From Clostridia bacterium (lineage in GTDB: Bacteria; Bacillota; Clostridia; Christensenellales; Borkfalkiaceae): 34,112 bases of DNA. Made by a program: the position numbers and the translations under genes. Each line of letters opens with the position of its first letter. The first letter of the stretch is position 1. Shown piece after piece: positions 8,542 to 16,848 of this stretch. The DNA lies in NCBI GenBank assembly GCA_017448355.1, contig JAFSLQ010000022.1, forward strand, positions 1 to 34,112. The letters run 5' to 3'. The notes below the pieces were generated by a model. The model made no database searches. It was not told where the DNA came from and was given only the letters and a program-made list of their open reading frames with translations.

Positions 8542-9636
8542 ATGGCTGAAAGGGAATTATCCGAAGGCGGCGCGGCAAGGATAAAGGTTGCAACCGAAAG
8601 CGTTAAATGCGCGGGTTGCGGCGCAAATATGGTGTTCGACGCCGACCTTCAGGTTCTTTATTGTCCGCATTGCGGCAGCAAAAAGGAACTGGAAGTGGGA
8701 CAAACCGCAAAAGAAAAGGACATTTTGGAAGGTCTTTCCGCGGACGCGTTCTGGAAGGCGGATGAAACCGTTGTATTCAGATGCGACAACTGCGGCGCGA
8801 AAATCGTGCTTAATAAGGGTGAGACGGCGACCGTTTGTCCTTTCTGCGGCACGGCGCACGTTGAAAAGACAGAAGAACTTGCAGGTCTTAAACCCGACGC
8901 CGTTTTGCCGTTCGCTTTCGGACAGGATAAGGCACTCGATTACAGCAAAAACTGGGCGAAAAAACGTTTTTTTGCGCCGAGAAAATTCAAAAGGAATTTA
9001 GACGCGGAAAACATAAACGGCGTATATGCGCCTTGTTTTACTTTCGACAGCAGTACCTATTCTACATATAGGGGTAGGATAGGCAAACATTATACGACGA
9101 CGGTAGGTTCGGGTAAAAACCAGCGTACGGTCACCAGAACCGAGTGGAAAAATATCAGCGGAAATTATTCGGATTTTTTCGACGATATCGTGATAACGGC
9201 TGGGGATAAGTGCGGACAAAAGGAACTTGATAACATTTCCCCTTTCGATACCAACGCGGGGATTGAATATAAAGAACAGTATCTTTTGGGGTTTATGGCG
9301 TACCACTATGACCACGAACTTTCGGAGTGCTGGGATAGCGCCAAGAAAAAAATGGACGAACTTATACGTAAGCGTATTCTCGGCAAATATAATTACGACG
9401 TCGTGGACTACTTAAACGTTTCCACCACGCACGAGAAAGTTAAATATAAATACGTTATGATACCCGTATACGTCGGCAATTTTACGTTTAAGGAAAAACT
9501 GTACAATTTCTTTGTGAACGGCACGACGGGAAAAACTTTCGGTAAGTATCCGAAGTCGCCTTTGAAAGTGGGGGGGCTAATACTTCTCGGCGCGATAGCG
9601 TTTGCGGTAATAGCCTATTTTTTAAGTAAAGGATAA
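8542..9636 (+). CDS. Membrane-anchored protein with two TFIIB-type zinc ribbons
   Basis: A 364-residue protein. It has two N-terminal CxxC...CxxC zinc ribbons: Cys 23/26 with 41/44 (CAGCGANM ... YCPHCGSKKE) and Cys 81/84 with 99/102 (CDNCGAK ... CPFCGT). A soluble middle domain (about 110-330) is rich in aromatic and charged residues, with NGVYAPCFTFDSSTYSTYRG. A single C-terminal membrane helix (about 341-361, GGLILLGAIAFAVIAYFL) is followed by only SKG, so it looks tail-anchored with the ribbons in the cytoplasm. Such proteins are widespread in Clostridia as 'TFIIB-type zinc ribbon-containing protein' without known function. It is not a transcription factor by any other evidence. Co-operonic with the DUF1858 gene. 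Confidence 0.85.
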   Translation: MAERELSEGGAARIKVATESVKCAGCGANMVFDADLQVLYCPHCGSKKELEVGQTAKEKDILEGLSADAFWKADETVVFRCDNCGAKIVLNKGETATVCPFCGTAHVEKTEELAGLKPDAVLPFAFGQDKALDYSKNWAKKRFFAPRKFKRNLDAENINGVYAPCFTFDSSTYSTYRGRIGKHYTTTVGSGKNQRTVTRTEWKNISGNYSDFFDDIVITAGDKCGQKELDNISPFDTNAGIEYKEQYLLGFMAYHYDHELSECWDSAKKKMDELIRKRILGKYNYDVVDYLNVSTTHEKVKYKYVMIPVYVGNFTFKEKLYNFFVNGTTGKTFGKYPKSPLKVGGLILLGAIAFAVIAYFLSKG

Positions 9637-9740
9637 CGGCAAAAAACGCGAAATTTTCCGAAAAAAACGGCGCGACAAATTGAAAATTTAAAAAATCGCA
9701 GGCGGTTTAAGGGAATTTTTAAAAAAAATCGGTAAAATTA

Positions 9741-9770
9741 TTGACCGAGAGTATCAAAATATTATATAAT
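9741..9770 (+). promoter_or_regulatory. Promoter for secD-secF
   Basis: TTGACC (9741-9746), an 18-nt spacer and TATAAT (9765-9770), about 50 nt before the start of secD. The A/T-rich stretch 9637-9740 before it holds nothing else I can identify. Confidence 0.8.
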
Positions 9771-9821
9771 TTTAGTTAGCACGAAGGGTGTAAAGGCAAA
9801 GATTTTCGTGCGGAGGCAACA

Positions 9822-11177
9822 ATGAAAAAGTGGAAAGCAACGGTACTTCTTACGATAGTACTCGTAATAACGGCGATTCTTACCGTTATGTCCTTTGCGC
9901 ATTTTCCCGTGGGAACAAAAGATTTTAACGGGTTTTTGGGCGCGATTGAAACGGAATACGATTTAAGCGGCGGCACGGCGTATACTCTTACGCTCGATAA
10001 AGACAACTTAAAGGACGTTGAAAACGTCGACGAAGTTATCGATACGTTGAAATACAGACTTAATCTTTTAGGCTATGAGAACTATTCCGTCAAAGCCTTA
10101 AAGGATGTTGACGACGCGGTTAAAGATTACGATATCCGCATCGAACTGCGCGGCAAACTCTCCGACAGTAATAAAGTAGATAAGACGGCACTTGATAGCG
10201 ATATCGCGGTTGCGGCGGCTTTCGGCGAACTTAAATTCTTCGGCGGCACGGAAAAAAGTCCTACGGAAGAAATTTTAACGAAAGGCGACGCTGTCGCGGA
10301 CGCGTCTTACGGCGGTGCGCAAAGCAGCGGCAATACGACTTACTATATTATCAATATCAAGTTCAGTGATTACGGCTTTAACGAAATCAAAAAACTTATG
10401 GCGGGCGGCACGTACTATCTTCGTATAGACGTTGGCGAAACTTCGCTTACCGGCACGGAAGGAATTTCGATTGCAGCGTCATCCTTTACCAAGGATTATC
10501 AACTCACCACGACGGCGGGCGAATCTATGGCAAGGCAGTTCGCGTTGCAGATTAAGTCCGGCGGACTTGCCTATAAATATAACGTCGGCGACGGCGTGGA
10601 CGTTTCTTCGCCACTCGGTGCAAACGTAGCCGTTAAATCGGTTATCGCAATAGCGATTTTGGTTGTAGCCGTGATTGTCGCTATGTTTATATTAGACAAA
10701 AAATACGGTCTTATCCCGTGTTTATCTATGATACTGTTTATCGACCTGTATTTATTCCTTTTAATCGCGATACCGGGGATAAGGGTTGCCTTCGGCGGCG
10801 TTATCGGTTTTGCGCTTGCGGTGCTTCTTGCGGCGGACGGGTTTATTATCACGTCAAAGCGCATCAAAGAAGAATTTGCACGCGGCAAGACGGTGAAAAG
10901 TGCTCTAAAAGCGGGCTTTACCCGCGCGCTTGCGCCTGTTCTCGGCGAGTCGGCGATTTCTATTGCGGGCGCGCTTATACTTTTTGCGTTAACTCACGGC
11001 GCTGTTAAAAACTTTGCGCTCCTGTTCGCGGTAGGCGCGGCGGTTTCCGCAATCACGACTTTGCTTTTTGCAAGGATGTTCACAAGTTTAATATTGCCCC
11101 TTGCGGACTATAAAGAAAGTTTCTTCGGCTTGAAACGCGCGGAAGACGCGCCTGTTTCTGAGAGTGAGGGGGAATAA
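9822..11177 (+). CDS. secD: Protein translocase subunit SecD (divergent)
   Basis: A 451-residue RND-type Sec accessory protein. One N-terminal membrane helix (about 7-26) is followed by an extracytoplasmic P1-like domain that opens with YDLSGGTAYTL (matching the DLxGG SecD signature), then five C-terminal membrane helices from about 265 to 435. The transmembrane-4 region reads LLAADGFIITSKRIKEE, keeping the Asp and the RIKEE tail of the usual VDANVLIxERIKEE motif. Known role: uses the proton or sodium gradient to pull secreted proteins off SecYEG on the outer face. secF follows after 2 nt. Sequence identity outside these motifs looks low, but the topology and partner gene support the call. 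Confidence 0.87.
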   Translation: MKKWKATVLLTIVLVITAILTVMSFAHFPVGTKDFNGFLGAIETEYDLSGGTAYTLTLDKDNLKDVENVDEVIDTLKYRLNLLGYENYSVKALKDVDDAVKDYDIRIELRGKLSDSNKVDKTALDSDIAVAAAFGELKFFGGTEKSPTEEILTKGDAVADASYGGAQSSGNTTYYIINIKFSDYGFNEIKKLMAGGTYYLRIDVGETSLTGTEGISIAASSFTKDYQLTTTAGESMARQFALQIKSGGLAYKYNVGDGVDVSSPLGANVAVKSVIAIAILVVAVIVAMFILDKKYGLIPCLSMILFIDLYLFLLIAIPGIRVAFGGVIGFALAVLLAADGFIITSKRIKEEFARGKTVKSALKAGFTRALAPVLGESAISIAGALILFALTHGAVKNFALLFAVGAAVSAITTLLFARMFTSLILPLADYKESFFGLKRAEDAPVSESEGE

Positions 11178-11179
11178 TT

Positions 11180-12082
11180 ATGAAGATATTACAAAAAACC
11201 AAAATATGGATAATCGTTGCTCTTATCACCGTTCTTATCGGCGCGATTTTTATTGCCGTATTCGGGCTTAATCAGACGCCCGACTACAAGGCGGCGTATG
11301 AAGTTTCTGTTAACGTTGACCAGAACGTCAAAAATTCCGGAGAACTTGTGAAAAAGACGGCGGAAAATTATTTCAACGAAAAAGGTTATAAATTTTCTTC
11401 TTACGCAATTCAGACAACCGATGACGGTACGACTTATATTTATAAATTCAATAAATCAGGCGACGTTTCGGAAAATGCGTTGAACGAAAAGTTATCTCAG
11501 GCAATTAGCGCAGACGCCGAATTGAACGCTTTGGGGTTAAAAGCGACCGCCGTGTATAAAAAGACGGCGACGACCGCGGACGTTAACGTCGGTATGGTTA
11601 TGTTAGCGTGTGCGCTTAGCCTTTTAGCAGCGTTCTTAATCGCGCTGTTTATGGTTAAACTCGCAAGCGCGGCGACCGTCGTTATAAACGCCGTTTTATC
11701 TTTGATTATATACACGTCGTTAATAGCGATAGTGAGAATTCCCGCGATGCCCGATTTCGTTATCGGTGCGGCGGTAAGCGTGATTTTATCCGCGGTTATG
11801 ACTTTTGTTATTGCTTGCAGGTACAAAGAAACGCTGAAATTAAACGACAAAGCGGATATTAAAGCGGTTGCGGAAAGCGGCGTAAATGCGGGGATAATAA
11901 GGCTTTGTTTTATTGCGGGCGCAAGTATCGTCGCGGCGATTGCGCTTTCGGTAACGGGAAGCGTGTATCTGTTGTTTACGGGACTTAAAATTCTTGTCGC
12001 AACGGTGTCTGCCTTCTTGGTATCGGTCGTTTCTACGCCTGCGCTTTGGCCGGTATTGAAAAACGTCAAAGCAAAAAAATAG
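11180..12082 (+). CDS. secF: Protein translocase subunit SecF (divergent)
   Basis: A 300-residue protein with the SecF layout: an N-terminal membrane helix (about 9-29), an extracytoplasmic domain of about 100 residues, and five membrane helices from about 137 to 295. It was assigned as SecF mainly from topology, size and position 2 nt behind secD. The transmembrane-4 segment, usually NDTVVVFDRIRE, reads ILSAVMTFVIACRYKE, so the conserved Asp residues used in ion coupling are absent. The RYKE end still aligns. Either the ion path differs in this lineage or SecF has become a structural partner of SecD. Confidence 0.75.
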   Translation: MKILQKTKIWIIVALITVLIGAIFIAVFGLNQTPDYKAAYEVSVNVDQNVKNSGELVKKTAENYFNEKGYKFSSYAIQTTDDGTTYIYKFNKSGDVSENALNEKLSQAISADAELNALGLKATAVYKKTATTADVNVGMVMLACALSLLAAFLIALFMVKLASAATVVINAVLSLIIYTSLIAIVRIPAMPDFVIGAAVSVILSAVMTFVIACRYKETLKLNDKADIKAVAESGVNAGIIRLCFIAGASIVAAIALSVTGSVYLLFTGLKILVATVSAFLVSVVSTPALWPVLKNVKAKK

Positions 12083-12101
12083 ACTATAAATAAGCATCGA
12101 A

Positions 12102-12136
12102 AAGGCGGAAGAAACTTTTTTCCGCCTTGTTCTTTT
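12102..12136 (+). terminator. Intrinsic terminator after secF
   Basis: AAGGCGGAA (12102-12110) pairs with TTCCGCCTT (12120-12128); the stem continues inward over three more pairs, and GTTCTTTT follows. It lies between secF and recJ, so recJ transcription is probably separate or depends on read-through; I see no convincing recJ promoter in the 73-nt gap. Confidence 0.85.
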
Positions 12137-12155
12137 ATAAAAGGAATTTTTTAAC

Positions 12156-14111
12156 ATGAAAATCGTTTACCCGAAAGCCTTATCTGAAGAAGAAAATCGA
12201 ATTGTTGGGGAACTTTCGTCGAAATGCGGTATTCTTACGGAGACCGCAAGGCTTTTGTGTGAACGCGGAGTAAATGATTACGACGCGGCAAAACGGTTTT
12301 TAAATCCTGGCAAAGAACACTTTTTAAATCCGTTTGACCTTTCGGGTATGAAAGACGCTACCGAAAGAATACGCGTCGCAAAGGAAAAAGCCGAACGCGT
12401 ATTAGTGTTCGGGGATTACGATGCCGACGGTATCTGCGCCGCGACGATTTTATGCGGCGCGCTTAAAATTTACGGGATAAACGCGGTAACCGCCGTACCC
12501 GAACGCGAAGACGGTTACGGACTTAATCTTCAAATTATAGAAGATTTAAATTTCCGCGATAAAATTGACCTTATCATAACGGTTGACTGCGGGATTTCCG
12601 ACGCGGGAAAAATAGCAAAACTCAAAAAAGACGGGATAGACGTTATAGTTACCGACCATCACGAACCGCCCGAAATTCTGCCCGATTGTATATGTATAAA
12701 CCCAAAAATCAAGGGGCAAGCATATACTTTTGACGGGCTTTGCGGCGGGGGAGTTGCCTATAAACTCAGCGCGGCGTTAATAGGTGATAAGGCGGACGAG
12801 TTTTTAGATTTTGCCGCGCTTGCCACCGTTGCCGACAGTATGGATTTAATCGGCGAAAATCGCGATATCGTTGCGGAAGGCTTAAAAATGATAAACACGC
12901 GACCGCGCGCGGCGTTCCGTGCCTTTTTAGGCGATAACGGAAAAGAAATAACCGCGCAAACGCTTGCTTACGCCGTCGCGCCTCGCGTCAACGCGGGGGG
13001 AAGAATGGGCGATGCCAACGCCGCACTCAAATTATTTTCTTCTAATAACGAACGCGAGATTTTTGACCTTGCGGTAAAACTTAACGTTTATAATGCCGAC
13101 AGGCAGTCGCTTTGCGAAGACGCCTTTAACAACGCTAAACGTTTGATAACGGAGACAAATGCGGACAAGGACGGGATTATTCTTGTTTGCGGTAAGAATT
13201 TAAATGCGGGGATTCTCGGTATTGTTGCCGCAAAACTCGTGGAAATTTACAATAAACCCGTGATAGTTTTTGCTGAAAACGGCGAAATTTATAAAGGTTC
13301 TGCGCGAAGCGTGAACGGAATAAATATTTACGACGCATTGTGTTCGGTCAAGGATTTGTTATTGACTTTCGGCGGGCACGCACAGGCGGCAGGACTTTCG
13401 GTTTCTAAGGAAAATTTTGAACTTTTAAGGCAAAAACTCAACGAGTATGCGGAAAAAAGTTTCGGTGAAATAACCGAAAAAGAAATTTACGTCGATATTA
13501 AGGCAGATACCGAAATTTCCATGCGCCTTGCGGAAGAGATAGAAATGTTAGAACCGTTCGGGGTTGCTAATCGCCGTCCGATTTTTGCAACAAGCGTCGG
13601 CGAAACTGTGGCATCGCCGCTTAAAGAAAATTCTCCGCACTATTCGTTCGGCACGCAAGCGGTTGAGATGTTGGATTTTAACGGCGAAAAAGACGTGGGA
13701 ATGCTGGCGTTTCCCGTAAACAAAACGCTAATTTACGAGTTGAACTTATCGACTTTTAAGAATAAAAAATCCGTCAAAGGTTTTTTAAGGAACATCGTCT
13801 GCGATTATGACGACTTTCAGCCGATATTTCATTTTGCCGACGGACTTTCAGTAAAAAGACAGGATTTTTCTTTCTGGTTTTCCGTAATTTTGACGGGCGT
13901 TGGCTGTTCGGAAAAGGATTTTTTGGATAGCGCTATAAAAGGTATGACGAAAAAGGAAAGGCGGCAGTTTGCGTTTTGTTACGGCGTGTTTAAAGAACTC
14001 GGTTTTTTCTACGTAAAAAACGGGATTTTATTGCGCGACGATTCTGTAAAAAAGCCGCTTGAAAAATCGGCGCTGTACGTTAAAGTGGGGGAAAGACAAT
14101 GTTTGACGTGA
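12156..14111 (+). CDS. recJ: Single-stranded-DNA-specific exonuclease RecJ
   Basis: A 651-residue DHH-family 5'-3' ssDNA exonuclease used in recombination and mismatch or base-excision repair. Motifs: FGDYDADGICAATIL (85-99), VDCGIS (143-148), VTDHHEPPE (165-173), APRVNAGGRMGDA, and the DHHA1 motif GGHAQAAGLSV at about 406-416. The region after 450 is the usual OB-like and C-terminal extension and is less conserved. AAAGGA precedes the ATG by about 10 nt. The 3' end overlaps rel by 13 nt, the first link of the recJ-rel-MBL-hemZ operon; a recJ-relA neighbourhood is common in Firmicutes. Confidence 0.95.
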   Translation: MKIVYPKALSEEENRIVGELSSKCGILTETARLLCERGVNDYDAAKRFLNPGKEHFLNPFDLSGMKDATERIRVAKEKAERVLVFGDYDADGICAATILCGALKIYGINAVTAVPEREDGYGLNLQIIEDLNFRDKIDLIITVDCGISDAGKIAKLKKDGIDVIVTDHHEPPEILPDCICINPKIKGQAYTFDGLCGGGVAYKLSAALIGDKADEFLDFAALATVADSMDLIGENRDIVAEGLKMINTRPRAAFRAFLGDNGKEITAQTLAYAVAPRVNAGGRMGDANAALKLFSSNNEREIFDLAVKLNVYNADRQSLCEDAFNNAKRLITETNADKDGIILVCGKNLNAGILGIVAAKLVEIYNKPVIVFAENGEIYKGSARSVNGINIYDALCSVKDLLLTFGGHAQAAGLSVSKENFELLRQKLNEYAEKSFGEITEKEIYVDIKADTEISMRLAEEIEMLEPFGVANRRPIFATSVGETVASPLKENSPHYSFGTQAVEMLDFNGEKDVGMLAFPVNKTLIYELNLSTFKNKKSVKGFLRNIVCDYDDFQPIFHFADGLSVKRQDFSFWFSVILTGVGCSEKDFLDSAIKGMTKKERRQFAFCYGVFKELGFFYVKNGILLRDDSVKKPLEKSALYVKVGERQCLT

Positions 14112-16231
14112 TAGACAAATTAGAAGCCGCATACACGGGGAAAGACCTTAATTTATGTCTTAAAGCCTACGATTTTGCAAAAAAAGCGCATGAAAATCAA
14201 AAGCGCGCGTCGGGTGAAGAATATTTTATTCACCCATGTACCGTCGCGGGGATTTTAGTCGATTTGGGGCTTGACGCGGCTACCGTTGCGGCAGCGTTTT
14301 TGCACGACGTGATAGAAGATACGCCAATATCCGAAGGCGATATAAAGCAGGAGTTCGGCGATGAAGTGTTAACGCTTGTTTTGGGTGTTACCAAACTTGA
14401 CCGTATAGAGTTTACTTCGCTTGAAGAAGAACAGGCGGAAAATTTCCGAAAACTGTTCGTCGCGATGGCAAAGGATATAAGAGTAATCATTATTAAACTT
14501 GCCGACAGGCTTCATAATATGCGTTCGCTTAACTTCCTTTCAGCAGAACGCCAACAGCGTATGGCGAGAGAAACTCTTGAAATTTATGCGCCGCTTGCGG
14601 GAAGACTTGGAATTTCGCAAATTAAGTGCGAACTCGAAGACCTTTGCTTAAAATATCTCGAACCCGATTTTTACGAGTATCTTTCTATTAACATCGAAGA
14701 ACGCGTCAAAGAAGGCTACTCTCTCACCGACCACGTAGTTGCCGAATTAAATCAGATGCTGACAGATTCCGGTATAAAAGGCGAAGTTTTCGGAAGGAGA
14801 AAGCATCTTTACAGCATTTACCGCAAAATGAAGGAAAAGGGCAAAACGCTTGACCAGATATTCGACCTTGTGGCGATAAGGGTCATCGTAAACACCGTTG
14901 ACGAGTGTTACGAGATTTTCGGTAAAATTCACAACAAATGGAAACCCGTTCCGGGCAGAATAAAAGACTATATCGCGACGCCTAAACCGAATATGTACCG
15001 TTCGCTTCATACGACGGTCGTAACCAACTACGGCAGAGTGTTTGAAATTCAGATAAGAACTTACGAAATGAACCATGCCGCCGAATACGGTATCGCAGCG
15101 CACTGGAAGTATAAAGAGAAAAAAGAAGGCGACGAACTCGATACCAGACTTTCGTGGATACGCGAAGTTATGGAGTGGCAGGGCGGCTTAAAAGACAGTA
15201 AGGAGTTTTTGAACTCTCTTAAAGGCGACGTTTACAGTTCCGAAGTTTTGGTATTCACCCCGAAAGGCGACGTTATAAGTCTTCCGAAAGGCGCGACGCC
15301 CCTTGATTTTGCCTATCACATACACTCGGCGATAGGCAATAAGTGCGTGGGCGCAAAAGTCAATTCAAAGATGGTGCCGCTTTCCAGCGAGTTGCAGGTT
15401 GGCGACGTTGTGGAAGTAATTACTTCGCAAAACTCAAAAGGTCCTTCGTGGGATTGGCTTAAAATAGTAAAAAGCCCGTCGGCGCGCGTTAAGATAAAGC
15501 AGTTTTTTAAGCGCGAAATGAAGGATGAAAACGTCAAAACGGGCAAAAGCATGCTGGACGCGGAAGCAAAACACCGCGGCTACAATATGTCCGATTTGTT
15601 GACGGAAGAATCCTTTTTGGTACTTTCTAACAAAATGTCGTTTTCAAACGTTGACGAAATGTACGCGTCAATAGGCTACGGCGCGGTGTCTGTTAACCAA
15701 GTCATCGTAAAACTTATCGATTTTTACCGCAAAACCCGTCCGCAGGAACATATACGCGATATTCCGACGGGCAGAAAAAGTCAGACGGGCGGCGTAGTCG
15801 TTAAGGGGATGAGTAATCTTTTGGTAAGGTTTGCGGGCTGTTGTAATCCCGTCCCCGGCGACGAGATAATCGGTTTTATTTCGCGCGGGCGCGGCGTAAC
15901 CGTACACAGAAAGGACTGTACCAACTTAAATAACGTAGAAGAAGATAGGCTAATAGAAGTTTCCTGGGAAAACCAGACCGCCGCGGCGTTTAATGCGGAA
16001 ATCAAAGTTATAGGAAACGCGCAGACGGATATTCTTTTCGCGGTGGCAGCGGCGACAAGTGAATTACAACTCGAAATCGTTTCGACAAACGGCAGAACAG
16101 ACGCAAAATCGGGCAGAGTTATAGTGGATTTTACCATAAGACTTAAAGATAAAGCCGCGCTTGACAGATTAATAACGAAATTAAAACAGGATAAACGCGT
16201 AATAGACGTTTTCAGGGCGACAAGCACGTGA
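14099..16231 (+). CDS. rel: Bifunctional (p)ppGpp synthetase/hydrolase Rel
   Basis: A 710-residue long RSH protein, the stringent-response enzyme. Domains: HD hydrolase with intact catalytic HDVIEDT (69-75) and LADRLHNMRSL; synthetase with GRRKHLYSIYRKMK (about 232-245), DLVAIRVIV and FEIQIRTYEMNHAAEYGIAAHW (from about 315, quoted motif core EIQIRT); TGS domain (about 379-453) with LPKGATPLDFAYHIHSAIG; the zinc-finger/RIS region with GCCNPVPGDEIIGFISRGRG near 580; and a C-terminal ACT domain (about 635-710). Both hydrolase and synthetase motifs are present, so it should be bifunctional, as is normal for a Firmicute with one long RSH. It is translationally coupled to recJ upstream and the MBL hydrolase downstream (GTGA overlap). 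Confidence 0.97.
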   Translation: MFDVIDKLEAAYTGKDLNLCLKAYDFAKKAHENQKRASGEEYFIHPCTVAGILVDLGLDAATVAAAFLHDVIEDTPISEGDIKQEFGDEVLTLVLGVTKLDRIEFTSLEEEQAENFRKLFVAMAKDIRVIIIKLADRLHNMRSLNFLSAERQQRMARETLEIYAPLAGRLGISQIKCELEDLCLKYLEPDFYEYLSINIEERVKEGYSLTDHVVAELNQMLTDSGIKGEVFGRRKHLYSIYRKMKEKGKTLDQIFDLVAIRVIVNTVDECYEIFGKIHNKWKPVPGRIKDYIATPKPNMYRSLHTTVVTNYGRVFEIQIRTYEMNHAAEYGIAAHWKYKEKKEGDELDTRLSWIREVMEWQGGLKDSKEFLNSLKGDVYSSEVLVFTPKGDVISLPKGATPLDFAYHIHSAIGNKCVGAKVNSKMVPLSSELQVGDVVEVITSQNSKGPSWDWLKIVKSPSARVKIKQFFKREMKDENVKTGKSMLDAEAKHRGYNMSDLLTEESFLVLSNKMSFSNVDEMYASIGYGAVSVNQVIVKLIDFYRKTRPQEHIRDIPTGRKSQTGGVVVKGMSNLLVRFAGCCNPVPGDEIIGFISRGRGVTVHRKDCTNLNNVEEDRLIEVSWENQTAAAFNAEIKVIGNAQTDILFAVAAATSELQLEIVSTNGRTDAKSGRVIVDFTIRLKDKAALDRLITKLKQDKRVIDVFRATST

Positions 16232-16848
16232 AATTATATCATTTATCGTCAGGTCCGCTCCGCGTAAACACTTATTTTTTGGTGAACGACGCAACGCGCG
16301 AAGCGATATGTATAGACGGCGGAGAAAACTATAAACTTATTAAGCGCACGGAAGAAGAAAACGGGTTTAAGATAAAACACCTTCTTTTGACGCACGCGCA
16401 TTTTGACCACGCGGGGAACGCCGCGGCTATAAAAGCGGACGGCGCGAAGGTGTACGTTTCCGAAAAGGACGCGGCTAAACTTTTATGCGGCGGCACGCTG
16501 GCGGAGAATTTCGGAAGAAGTTTTACGCCCGTCGGCGCGGACGTTATTCTTAACGGCGGCGAAACGCTTAACCTGTGCGGAATGGACGTAGAAGTTATCG
16601 CGACGCCGGGGCATACCGACGGTTCTTTAACTTTTAGAACGGGCGATATGCTTTTTACGGGCGATACGCTTTTTTTCGAGTCGGTTGGCAGAACCGATTT
16701 TCCGACGGGAGACCGCGAAGAACTTATCCGTTCGGTAAAAAAACTTTTCGCGCTTATCGGCGATTATAAAGTGTACCCTGGGCACGAAGATTTTACCACC
16801 CTTTCTCACGAAAGAAAATATAACTTTTTCAGCGACGTAGATATATGA
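16228..16848 (+). CDS. MBL-fold metallo-hydrolase (glyoxalase II-like)
   Basis: A 206-residue single-domain metallo-beta-lactamase fold hydrolase. Metal ligands: THAHFDHAGN (His56, His58, Asp60, His61), TPGHTDGS (His129), GDTLF (Asp146), and the C-terminal His in YPGHEDFTT. The segment SVGRTDFPTGD is typical of the YcbL/hydroxyacylglutathione hydrolase-like subgroup. It is shorter than true glyoxalase II, lacking the substrate-binding C-terminal domain, so the natural thioester substrate is unknown. The start is GTG, overlapping the rel stop in GTGA; the 3' end overlaps hemZ in ATGA. This rel-MBL-hemZ order is common in Clostridia. Confidence 0.92.
   Translation: MKLYHLSSGPLRVNTYFLVNDATREAICIDGGENYKLIKRTEEENGFKIKHLLLTHAHFDHAGNAAAIKADGAKVYVSEKDAAKLLCGGTLAENFGRSFTPVGADVILNGGETLNLCGMDVEVIATPGHTDGSLTFRTGDMLFTGDTLFFESVGRTDFPTGDREELIRSVKKLFALIGDYKVYPGHEDFTTLSHERKYNFFSDVDI

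Noticed and set aside
11180-12082. Frameshift or degradation of secF
   Set aside because: The reading frame is continuous with a full set of membrane helices and normal spacing to secD; only individual residues are changed.
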